From an uncultured Chitinophaga sp. (GTDB taxonomy: Bacteria; Bacteroidota; Bacteroidia; Chitinophagales; Chitinophagaceae), in NCBI RefSeq assembly GCF_937898475.1, contig NZ_CALEJS010000041.1, forward strand, positions 1 through 64,000: a stretch of DNA of 64,000 nt, read 5' to 3'. The position numbers and the translations under genes are program-made. Shown here in pieces: positions 15,430 through 23,252 of this stretch. Under the pieces are notes generated by a model. It ran no database searches and had not been told where the DNA came from. It worked only from the letters and a program-made list of their open reading frames with translations. Within the stretch, counting starts at the first letter, position 1; every line of letters starts with the position of its first letter.

Positions 15430-16368
15430 ATGATTCAATACTTCGTAAATAAGGATGGACGTACCATAGAGATCAATGAGCCCGAAAACGGGGCATGGGT
15501 GAATATTGCCCCTCCCCTGAAACAGGCAGAATTTGAACAGCTCTCAGAAGAGCTGGATATCCCGCTGGACTTCCTTACCGATTCCCTCGATATTGATGAG
15601 AAATCCCGCTTTGAACTGGAGGACGATGTGAAGCTGATCGTTATCAAAACACCCACGGAAAACAATTCCATCAACGAGAGCGATGCTTACTACATCACCA
15701 TCCCCATTGTGATCATCCTGACCCACAACCAGATCATTACCGTTAATTCTTTCGATAACGCCGCCATCAAGAAGTTCCTGAACACCTTTCATAACCGCCA
15801 TCCCGAAAAGCGGAACATGATGGTGCTGAAGATCTTTGAAAAGGTAGTAATGAACTTCCTCGACTACCTGAAAGAGATCAACCAGCGCCGCAACCAGCTG
15901 GAACAAAAACTGTATGACAGCAACCGTAACGAAGAGTTGCTGTACCTGATGCGGATACAGAAAAGCCTGGTATACTTCGTCACCGCACTGCGCAGTAACG
16001 AGCTGGTATTGATGAAGCTGGAACGCACCAATTTCCTGGGCCTGAACGATGACGAAAAAGAATTCCTGAATGACCTGATCGTAGATACTTCACAGGCCTT
16101 GGAAATGGCCAACGTATATACCAACATCCTGAGTAGTACCATGGATGCCTTTGCCAGCATCATTTCCAATAACCTGAACCTGGTGATGAAACGCCTCACC
16201 TCCATCACGATCGTACTTACCTTCCCGGTACTGGTATCCAGCATCTACGGCATGAATGTGGACATTCCCTACCAGCATTCCCCGCACGCTTTCTACATCC
16301 CGGTGATCCTTTCTATTGTTATCTCTGTGATCATGAGCTGGTACTTTATGAAAAAGAAGTGGTTCTGA
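15430..16368 (+). CDS. corA: CorA family magnesium transporter
   Basis: A 312-residue CorA-type divalent cation channel (Mg2+, possibly Co2+/Ni2+). A long cytoplasmic N-terminal domain rich in charged residues (1-245) is followed by two C-terminal membrane helices. The signature YGMN lies at the end of the first helix (about residues 273-276), and the short acidic-free tail MKKKWF follows the second. The usual length is about 315-320 residues. It may also belong to the wider CorA/ZntB group; the GMN motif favours Mg2+. It lies between repeats C1 and C2 and probably forms its own transcript. Confidence 0.93.
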   Translation: MIQYFVNKDGRTIEINEPENGAWVNIAPPLKQAEFEQLSEELDIPLDFLTDSLDIDEKSRFELEDDVKLIVIKTPTENNSINESDAYYITIPIVIILTHNQIITVNSFDNAAIKKFLNTFHNRHPEKRNMMVLKIFEKVVMNFLDYLKEINQRRNQLEQKLYDSNRNEELLYLMRIQKSLVYFVTALRSNELVLMKLERTNFLGLNDDEKEFLNDLIVDTSQALEMANVYTNILSSTMDAFASIISNNLNLVMKRLTSITIVLTFPVLVSSIYGMNVDIPYQHSPHAFYIPVILSIVISVIMSWYFMKKKWF

Positions 16369-16378
16369 GCAAGTAACT

Positions 16379-16543
16379 AAAATTAATAATACCCGCTTCA
16401 ACAAGTCTTCTGATTGATCAGCAAGTACCTTATATTTACTGGCGTTTGTCACCGAAATAATCTATTATTCATTCCTGATTAGTGATTATTTGCCGGGTGT
16501 TTACCATTGTAATTATTAATTATTCATGCTTAATTATTAATTT
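16379..16543. repeat. Heptamer-arm inverted repeat, AATTATT family (copy C2)
   Basis: A short left arm (AATTAATAAT at about 16381-16390) faces a longer right arm (about 16509-16543) made of AATTATT words, around a spacer of about 115 bp. It fills the gap between corA and the Nudix gene. Confidence 0.55.
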
Positions 16544-16545
16544 TT

Positions 16546-16995
16546 ATGGCCTGCTTCAACGTAAGGGTATACGGAATAATGTTTAACGATCAGAAACAAG
16601 TGCTGGTCAGCGATGAGTTTATCCGTGGCGGGTATTATACCAAATTCCCGGGCGGTGGACTGGAATTTGGGGAAGGGACTTTGGAATGTATCATCCGCGA
16701 ATGGCAGGAGGAGCTGAACCAGCAGGTGGAAGTAGTGGAACATATCTATACTACGGACTTTTTCCAGATCTCCGCCTTTGACAATGTTACCCAGATTATC
16801 TCCATCTATTATCTCGTAAAAGCCACTTCTCCCTTTACCGCTCCTATCCTCTCCCAACCCTTTGATTTTGAGATTCCCGAAGGCGTAACCGAAGTAGAAG
16901 GCGTACGCTGGATCAGCTGGAACGAATTCTCCTCCGCCAGCGTAACCCTCCCCATTGATAAAGTAGTTGCCGACCTGGTGAAGCGCAAATACTAA
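16546..16995 (+). CDS. Nudix hydrolase
   Basis: A 149-residue Nudix hydrolase, which cleaves nucleoside diphosphates linked to another moiety. The Nudix box lies at about residues 36-58 (GGGLEFGEGTLECIIREWQE and then EL), with the G-x5-E-x7-RE-x2-EE spacing intact. The closing Gly of the consensus is replaced by Asn (ELNQQV). The C-terminal block VEGVRWISWNEFSS is normal for the fold. The substrate cannot be read from sequence. It is a single gene, preceded by repeat C2. Confidence 0.9.
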   Translation: MACFNVRVYGIMFNDQKQVLVSDEFIRGGYYTKFPGGGLEFGEGTLECIIREWQEELNQQVEVVEHIYTTDFFQISAFDNVTQIISIYYLVKATSPFTAPILSQPFDFEIPEGVTEVEGVRWISWNEFSSASVTLPIDKVVADLVKRKY

Positions 16996-17191
16996 ACTTT
17001 CCCCTCTTATACCTACTCATTAATAACATAGTATTTCCCTGCTCTGTACATTACATATTAAAAACAATTATATGGTTGTTTTTAATAGTTATTTCATATA
17101 TTTTGAAACGAAAGCTACAAGACAAGAATAATCCTATTTGTTATCTGACTATCAACCAACGTCAACCAAAATCTAATCAAAATCCAAACAC

Positions 17192-20100
17192 ATGCTAAAA
17201 AATTTAATGTTTATTTTATTAGCTGCATTGTTGTGCGGGTACCGTTCCTATGCGCAACAAAATGCTGTTTCGGGAAAAGTTATTGACGAAAGTGGCTCAC
17301 CCGTGATCGGGGCCACCGTTGTAGAAAAAGGTACCAGAACGGGTACCATCACCCAGCCAGACGGCTCCTTTAAAATCGGTACAAAGGCCGGGGGAAAACT
17401 GGTGGTATCCGCCATTGGCTATACCTCGCAGGAAATCACTGCAGGTAGCGGTGAAATACTGGTACAACTGCGCCTTGACACCAAGTCCCTGGGGGAGATC
17501 GTGGTGACAGGTGTGGGTGTGGCCACCAGCAAAAAGAAACTGGCCTTTGCCGTGGAATCCGTTACCTCAGATAAGCTGCCACAGGCCCCTACCGCATCAG
17601 TGGACCAGGCCCTGGTAGGTAAAATAGCCGGCGCGCAGATATCCAGCACCAGCGGTGTGCCCGGCGCGCCCACTAACATCCTGCTGCGGGGCATCAATAC
17701 CATCAACAGCCTGGGTCGCGGCACCACCCCCATGATACTGCTGGACGGTATACAGGTTTCTGCCACCAGCCTTAACAGCCTTGACCTGAATGCTGTTGAG
17801 AGGGTTGAAGTGGTACAGGGCGCTGCTGCTGCCACTATCTATGGCGCCCAGGGCGCTAACGGCGTAATTCAGCTCTTCTCCAAAAAAGGAAAGCCTGGTA
17901 AGATGAACATTGACGTATCTACCAGCATCTCCCGCAACGAAATACTGAACGTAGGCAACCTGCATAAAGCCAGCCTGCACAACTTCGCCACCAACGCCGC
18001 GGGAGATGTGATAGGCTCTTCAGGCAACCCGCTCAGCTGGGATCCTGACAGGGGCGTTTACGCCGAAAACGTGATCTACAACTCCCTGGATCCGAATGGC
18101 AAGGCCGATAAGTCCTATAACAGGAACCTGCTGTATTATGATCACTTTAAAATGTTCTTCCGCCCCACCAATACCTATAATGCGTCTGTGGTGGTTTCTG
18201 GCGGCAGCGAAAAAATGGATTATGCCCTGGCTGTTTCCAATAACCACCAGGAAAGCATTTTCAAAGACAATGGTGCATTTGACAGGAACAACTTCTCCGC
18301 CAATATCGGCGCAGAGCTTTACAAAGGCCTGAAGCTGAGAAGTATCACACAGCTGATCTACACCAAGAATACGATTGAAAACCAGAACGTGATCTATGCC
18401 ATCAACAATGCGCGTCCCTTTGCCAACTATGAGCAGAGAATGAGCGACGGTAACTACTCTCACTACTATGGGGATGCCGTAGGCGTAAACGCCGAAAACC
18501 CAAACTACTACAGCCAGTATACCGATGCCACCGGTAATAAAGTTGACCTGCTGCAAACCTTTAACCTGAACTATAAACTGCCCAGGTTCCTGGAGCTGGA
18601 TGCCAAATATGGCATTAACTACCAGCGGAATGACTCTACCTTTATTTATGCCGACCAATCTGCCAACCTGAATGTGATAGACCAGGAATCATGGTTATCC
18701 AACTATAACAACACAGATGACCGGGGCGAAAAGAGTATTTATAATGTGTCGCAATTCTTCCAGCACTTTACCAGCTCTGCCACCTTTAATACCGATTTCC
18801 AGAAAGACTTTGGTCTGAGCCTGCCCATCAAAACATCTACCATGCTGGCTTTTGACTGGCGCTATAACAAGTTCAAACAATACATTACACACGGTGAAGG
18901 CACTCCCTCCTTTGCCCCGCATACCCTGGCAGATTACAGCACCAGGAACATTGACGTGGATTTTACAGAGAAATTTGTTACCTACGGTTACCTGTTCAAC
19001 CAGCGTATAGAGTTTGGTGATATAGCCGGCATCTCCGGCGGCTTCCGCAGCGATTATTCATCGGCATTTGGCCAGGGCTCAAAACCCTTTACCTTTCCAA
19101 GGGGAGATGCCTATGTAAGACTGTCGTCCCTTAACTTCTGGCAGAACAGCAAGGTGAGCGGCATTATTCCTGAATTTAAGCTGCGCGGCGCCTACGGTGA
19201 AGCAGGTATACAACCCGGTCCTTTCCAGCGATATGTAGTGTTTCAGTCGCGCAGCCTGGGAGACGGCGCCGTATTGTATCCCAATCCAAGCGAATCCAAC
19301 CCCTTCCTGAACGTAGAAGTATCAAAAGAATTTGAGGTAGGTACAGACATCTCCTTCTCCCTGCTGAAAGGCAACTGGATAAAGGATGCAGGGCTTTCTG
19401 TTACTTACTGGAAGCGGAACACTGACAATGCCATCTACGACGTAGATGTAGCCCCCTCTTCCGGAACCGGTACCCAGCCAGACAATGCGTTCTCGCTGGG
19501 CTCTCACGGCTGGCAGGCTTCACTGAACATTGGCGTGTTGTCTAACAAAAATTTCTCCTGGGACTTCACCACCAACTTCAGTAAGCAAAGTTCAGAGATC
19601 ACGGAATTGAGCGGTAACCCGGTAGTGATCATATCCTCTGCAGGCAGCACCAACTATGTGCTGACGCCGGGCATGAAGGTGGGTCAGCTTTTCGGCAACA
19701 AGGCGCTGCGCTCGCTGGATGATGTCGATGCCAATGGCAACCGCTACATTTCTGAAGCAGATAAGGGTAACTATGAAGTGGCCAGCAATGGTTACGTAGT
19801 GAACAAGGCTACCAAACAGCCAATATTCTCACCCGAGAAAGTCAGCTTTGGTGATCCCAACCCGAAGTTCAATATGTCTTTCATCAACTTCCTCAGCTTT
19901 AAGGATTACCTCACCCTGTCGTTCCAGTGGGATTGGGTGCATGACAGCCATCTGTACAACCAGACAAAAGAATGGATGTACCGCGATGGTATTCACAGCG
20001 ATTATGAAAAGCCAATCACCATTAACGGCGAAACCGGCGCCTGGACCGCCTTCTACCGTGGTGTATACCAGGCCCAGGGCAACAACGGCACCAAAGATTA

Positions 20101-20359
20101 TTTCTATGAGGACGCCTCTTTTATGCGCCTGCGCAATCTCTCACTGGGTTTTGACTTTGCCAGGTTCTTCAGCTTAAAGGGCATCCGCAAGATACAACTG
20201 GTGCTGACAGGCCGCAACCTGCTCACCTTTACAGACTACACCGGTATGGATCCTGAGATCAGCTCAGGCACCTCCAACTCGCCCTGGGACCGTGGTACAG
20301 ACCACAACACCATGCCCAATTTTAAATCCTACCAGGTAGGGCTGAACCTCGGATTCTAA
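17192..20359 (+). CDS. SusC/RagA-type TonB-linked outer membrane transporter
   Basis: A 1055-residue SusC-family protein. The signal peptide ends near SYAQ. A carboxypeptidase-regulatory-like domain (about residues 24-105, VSGKVIDESGSPVIGATVVE) precedes a TonB-dependent plug (about 110-235; EIVVTGVGV, GADR-like plug start, ILLRGINTIN, PMILLDGIQV, LNAVERVEVVQGAAAATIYG) and a 22-strand barrel ending in the aromatic-terminated strand YQVGLNLGF. With the SusD lipoprotein it forms the lidded bucket that imports oligosaccharides or peptides through the outer membrane using TonB energy. No glycoside hydrolase, peptidase or anti-sigma factor adjoins it, so the ligand is unknown. Confidence 0.95.
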   Translation: MLKNLMFILLAALLCGYRSYAQQNAVSGKVIDESGSPVIGATVVEKGTRTGTITQPDGSFKIGTKAGGKLVVSAIGYTSQEITAGSGEILVQLRLDTKSLGEIVVTGVGVATSKKKLAFAVESVTSDKLPQAPTASVDQALVGKIAGAQISSTSGVPGAPTNILLRGINTINSLGRGTTPMILLDGIQVSATSLNSLDLNAVERVEVVQGAAAATIYGAQGANGVIQLFSKKGKPGKMNIDVSTSISRNEILNVGNLHKASLHNFATNAAGDVIGSSGNPLSWDPDRGVYAENVIYNSLDPNGKADKSYNRNLLYYDHFKMFFRPTNTYNASVVVSGGSEKMDYALAVSNNHQESIFKDNGAFDRNNFSANIGAELYKGLKLRSITQLIYTKNTIENQNVIYAINNARPFANYEQRMSDGNYSHYYGDAVGVNAENPNYYSQYTDATGNKVDLLQTFNLNYKLPRFLELDAKYGINYQRNDSTFIYADQSANLNVIDQESWLSNYNNTDDRGEKSIYNVSQFFQHFTSSATFNTDFQKDFGLSLPIKTSTMLAFDWRYNKFKQYITHGEGTPSFAPHTLADYSTRNIDVDFTEKFVTYGYLFNQRIEFGDIAGISGGFRSDYSSAFGQGSKPFTFPRGDAYVRLSSLNFWQNSKVSGIIPEFKLRGAYGEAGIQPGPFQRYVVFQSRSLGDGAVLYPNPSESNPFLNVEVSKEFEVGTDISFSLLKGNWIKDAGLSVTYWKRNTDNAIYDVDVAPSSGTGTQPDNAFSLGSHGWQASLNIGVLSNKNFSWDFTTNFSKQSSEITELSGNPVVIISSAGSTNYVLTPGMKVGQLFGNKALRSLDDVDANGNRYISEADKGNYEVASNGYVVNKATKQPIFSPEKVSFGDPNPKFNMSFINFLSFKDYLTLSFQWDWVHDSHLYNQTKEWMYRDGIHSDYEKPITINGETGAWTAFYRGVYQAQGNNGTKDYFYEDASFMRLRNLSLGFDFARFFSLKGIRKIQLVLTGRNLLTFTDYTGMDPEISSGTSNSPWDRGTDHNTMPNFKSYQVGLNLGF

Positions 20360-20383
20360 TGTCAACACCTAAACGAAAACATC

Positions 20384-22054
20384 ATGCAAAGACTAAAAAT
20401 ATATATACCAATAATAACCGCCCTGTTCACTGTTTATTCCTGCAAAAGCCAGCTGGACATAGAGAACCCGAATAAACCCACACCGGAAAGCGCAGCTACG
20501 GAAAGCGGTATACTGGCGCTGGGACAAGGCATCTACGTTAGCGGTTTCTATGATCTGAAATACTATGATGGCGTAACAGGACGCTTCTGGTCCAGCGCCA
20601 TTGGCTACCACGAACAAATGGGCGATGTGATCGGCATGGAAGCGGCCAATCAGTACATGAACCAGCTGGGCTGTCCCGATAAAGTAACGCTGGATAACGG
20701 TACCGTGGTGCCCAGTCCCGGTTTTCCGCCCAAACAACTCTTGCTTATACGGGCCATCAACAAAAATGCAGAAGCAGGCGCCAATCCCCTTTTCTTCGAA
20801 TGGGGCTATATGTACCAGATGAATAAAACCGCTAACATCTTGCTGGCGATAGTGGACAAAGTTCCTTTTACAGGTGATGCCGAAACGAAAAAGAAAGTGG
20901 TGAGGGCCTGGGCTTACTGGTGGAAAGGCTATGCATACTCACGGATAGGTTCTATGTACTACGCCGGTATCATTAACGACGACCTGGCTGCAGCAGATGA
21001 TCCCACCACCACAAATGCCAATTACGTATCCAAAGAAACCATGATAGCAGCTGCCAATGCCAAACTGGATACCGCTGCACAGATACTGTCCACACTCAGC
21101 GCCAGCGGCGACTACAATGCAGCACTGGGCAAACTGATCCCCACCTTCTTCCAGGTAGGAAAAGGCGGCGTTTTCACCCCTGATGCATGGATCAGGAATA
21201 TCAATACCCTGAAGGCCCGCAACCTGCTGGTGAATACTACCGTAGACGCAATGCCCGCTACCCGATGGGACAGCATCCTTACCCTTACCAATAACGGCAT
21301 CCGCGAAAACGATCTTGTGTTCACCGGCCGCTCAGATCAGCTGGGCAACCTGTTTGCCGCCGCAGATGGCAGCGTTCCAGCCAGGGTAGCCAGCAGCTCA
21401 CCCGGCGGAGGCGGTTATAAAGTAAGCGAACGGCTGATACAGGATTACAAAACCGGCGACCAGCGCCTGGCCAACAACTTTATTACCGGCACCACCTGGA
21501 TAGGTAACGCAGACAGGGGCAATTCATTCAATACCAATCACGCGCTGGTAGACCGTGGCAACGGCATGGCCGGTGTTATCACCTACAGCAACAAAACCGT
21601 AGGTGGCGCTGAAATGTACCTGGCGGGTACCTGGGAAGAAAATGAGCTGATGAAAGCAGAGGCTACGATGTACCTGGCGAATTTTAGTCCGGCAAGCATT
21701 GCCAGCGGCATGGCTTTAATAGATGCAGTACGCAACGCACAGGGCGCGGGCCTGCCTCCCACTGTAGCGGCAACACCCGCTGACGCAAGGGAAGAGCTGC
21801 GAAGGGAAAGAAGAGTGGGGCTGGTCTTCCGTGCACTTTCATTTTATGACGCACGCCGCTGGAAAGTAATCAATACCCTTGCCCAGGGCGGCGGCAGAAC
21901 CGGCTGCGTGGTAATAGACAGGAATGGTAATATCAATACCAATGCTACGATAGAATATGGTTTCCTGGATTACTGGGATGTTCCGGATAATGAGCTGGCA
22001 GGTAATCCGCCGGCGGCGGGCAGTGCGCCGGTGGTGAACCCGAGGACGGAGTAA
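20384..22054 (+). CDS. SusD/RagB family surface lipoprotein
   Basis: A 556-residue SusD-like substrate-binding lipoprotein. The lipobox is VYSC (Cys20), followed by the LDIENPNKPTPES segment typical of the family. TPR-like helices run through the middle, and the C-terminal block ELRRERRVGLVFRALSFYDARRW is the conserved SusD motif. It lies 24 bp after the SusC gene and forms one operon with it. It caps the SusC barrel at the cell surface. Its 3' end converges on the queuosine-transporter gene across repeat B3. Confidence 0.95.
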   Translation: MQRLKIYIPIITALFTVYSCKSQLDIENPNKPTPESAATESGILALGQGIYVSGFYDLKYYDGVTGRFWSSAIGYHEQMGDVIGMEAANQYMNQLGCPDKVTLDNGTVVPSPGFPPKQLLLIRAINKNAEAGANPLFFEWGYMYQMNKTANILLAIVDKVPFTGDAETKKKVVRAWAYWWKGYAYSRIGSMYYAGIINDDLAAADDPTTTNANYVSKETMIAAANAKLDTAAQILSTLSASGDYNAALGKLIPTFFQVGKGGVFTPDAWIRNINTLKARNLLVNTTVDAMPATRWDSILTLTNNGIRENDLVFTGRSDQLGNLFAAADGSVPARVASSSPGGGGYKVSERLIQDYKTGDQRLANNFITGTTWIGNADRGNSFNTNHALVDRGNGMAGVITYSNKTVGGAEMYLAGTWEENELMKAEATMYLANFSPASIASGMALIDAVRNAQGAGLPPTVAATPADAREELRRERRVGLVFRALSFYDARRWKVINTLAQGGGRTGCVVIDRNGNINTNATIEYGFLDYWDVPDNELAGNPPAAGSAPVVNPRTE

Positions 22055-22057
22055 CAT

Positions 22058-22124
22058 GCTTGAAAGTTTGAGGGTTTGAACGTTTCAGGTTACATACTGT
22101 CACGTTCAAACCCTTAAACGTTTA
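22058..22124. repeat. Inverted repeat, GTTTGAAG family (copy B3)
   Basis: The left arm (about 22059-22085) has words CTTGAAAG, TTTGAGGG, TTTGAACG. The right arm (22101-22124) is its reverse complement (GTTCAAACCCTTAAACG). The loop is about 16 nt. It fills the gap between two convergent stop codons. Confidence 0.75.
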
Positions 22125-22127
22125 TAC

Positions 22128-22904
22128 TTATTCTATTCCCATCGCGCTCGCCTTCATCTTTGCCGTTGTCTCTTTTCCAAAATACACCTCTATCCTTTTC
22201 TCCACCAGGTAGATCACCGGCGTTAAAAGAAGGGCCATTGTAAATTTATAAATATAGTTTACTACACATACAGCCAGTACCTGCTGCCAGGTCCAGTTGC
22301 TGCCCAGTTTGAAGGCGATGAACAATACAATAAAGCTATCTACCAACTGGGATACAACAGTAGAGCCGGTTGCGCGCAGCCACACCATCTTCTCGCCGGT
22401 ACGGCGCTTAATACGGTGGAATACTGTTACATCCACGATCTGGCTTACGAGGAAGGCCGTAAGGCTACCGAATATGATCCACATGCCCTGGCCAAAAATA
22501 ACGGAGAAAGCAGTTTGTGAATTGGGAATACCCTTATCTGCATTCATGCCCAGCCAGAAATTTGCAGGAGGCACACCGATAGAAAAGTAAAACATCAGGA
22601 AGGCATAGGAAATCAACGCCACAGCCGTATAGGAGATGCGGCGTACTGCTTTGGGACCGTAATACTCGTTCACGATGTCTGTCATAATAAATTCAAGCGG
22701 CCAAAGGAGTACCCCACAGGTAAGATTAAACGACAGCCCGCTTTGGCCAAAAATGGTGAATGTGTGCACGGGCAGACCCAGCAGCTTTTCAAGCGAAAAG
22801 ATTTTTCCGCCTATACATTCGGCTATCAGTGCGTTGGCTACAAAAAAGCAGGAAAAAATTACGAAGAGTTTTGTTGGTCTGTCTTTCAGGATATTAGTGA
22901 TCAT
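22128..22904 (-). CDS. Queuosine precursor transporter (YhhQ family)
   Basis: A 258-residue polytopic membrane protein of the YhhQ/queuosine-precursor transporter family, which takes up preQ0/preQ1 or queuine for tRNA modification. About six membrane segments are seen. Family features are LIAECIGGKIFSL, PLEFIMTDIVNEYYGPKAVRR, FGSLTAFLVSQIVDVTVFHR, RATGSTVVSQLVDSFIVLFIAF and YIYKFTMALLLTPVIY. Its start codon overlaps the stop of the upstream small membrane protein (ATGA), so translation is coupled. A preQ1 riboswitch was looked for upstream and not seen. Confidence 0.92.
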   Translation of the reverse strand: MITNILKDRPTKLFVIFSCFFVANALIAECIGGKIFSLEKLLGLPVHTFTIFGQSGLSFNLTCGVLLWPLEFIMTDIVNEYYGPKAVRRISYTAVALISYAFLMFYFSIGVPPANFWLGMNADKGIPNSQTAFSVIFGQGMWIIFGSLTAFLVSQIVDVTVFHRIKRRTGEKMVWLRATGSTVVSQLVDSFIVLFIAFKLGSNWTWQQVLAVCVVNYIYKFTMALLLTPVIYLVEKRIEVYFGKETTAKMKASAMGIE

Positions 22905-23176
22905 ACGAGTATTTGAACAATCAATATAATAAGGTTAAGGACAAGCAGATATCCCGGGAGTTCTGCCCAGCTCACTTTACGTGCCAGCAGCAGTATAATG
23001 GCCAATATGCTGGTAACGACGTTGGCCGGGGGCGCCACAATTACCCCCAGCACCACCACATGTTTGACAATCCAGGCAAAGCGCTCGCTCTGTTCCGTCA
23101 TACGGAATAACCACCCGGCTAAGTAACAAAGATTGCATATAAACACGAATTTCAACAAAAATTTAACCAGGCGCAT
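22901..23176 (-). CDS. Small membrane protein of unknown function, coupled to YhhQ
   Basis: A 91-residue protein, not recognised. It has about three hydrophobic segments (about residues 4-24, 36-64 and 72-91), with a short charged stretch (MTEQSERFAWIVK) after the first. The stop overlaps the start of the queuosine-precursor transporter by 4 bp, which implies co-translation and perhaps a shared role. The divergent yfhO gene lies 76 bp away. It is supported by the tight overlap and consistent membrane topology rather than by homology. Confidence 0.75.
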   Translation of the reverse strand: MRLVKFLLKFVFICNLCYLAGWLFRMTEQSERFAWIVKHVVVLGVIVAPPANVVTSILAIILLLARKVSWAELPGYLLVLNLIILIVQILV

Positions 23177-23212
23177 AGCGTAAAATTATATATAACACAA
23201 CACGTAAAATAA

Positions 23213-23220
23213 TATATTTG
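23213..23220 (+). promoter_or_regulatory. Bacteroidota -7 promoter box
   Basis: TATATTTG is an exact TAnnTTTG match 32 bp before the yfhO ATG at 23253, in an AT-rich divergent intergenic region. Confidence 0.6.
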
Positions 23221-23252
23221 CTACTTATCTGTTATAAAAGCGAACCATTAAT

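Noticed and set aside
23177..23252. Possible preQ1 riboswitch upstream of the queuosine-transporter unit
   Set aside because: The short AT-rich gap has no preQ1-type hairpin with the A-rich tail.
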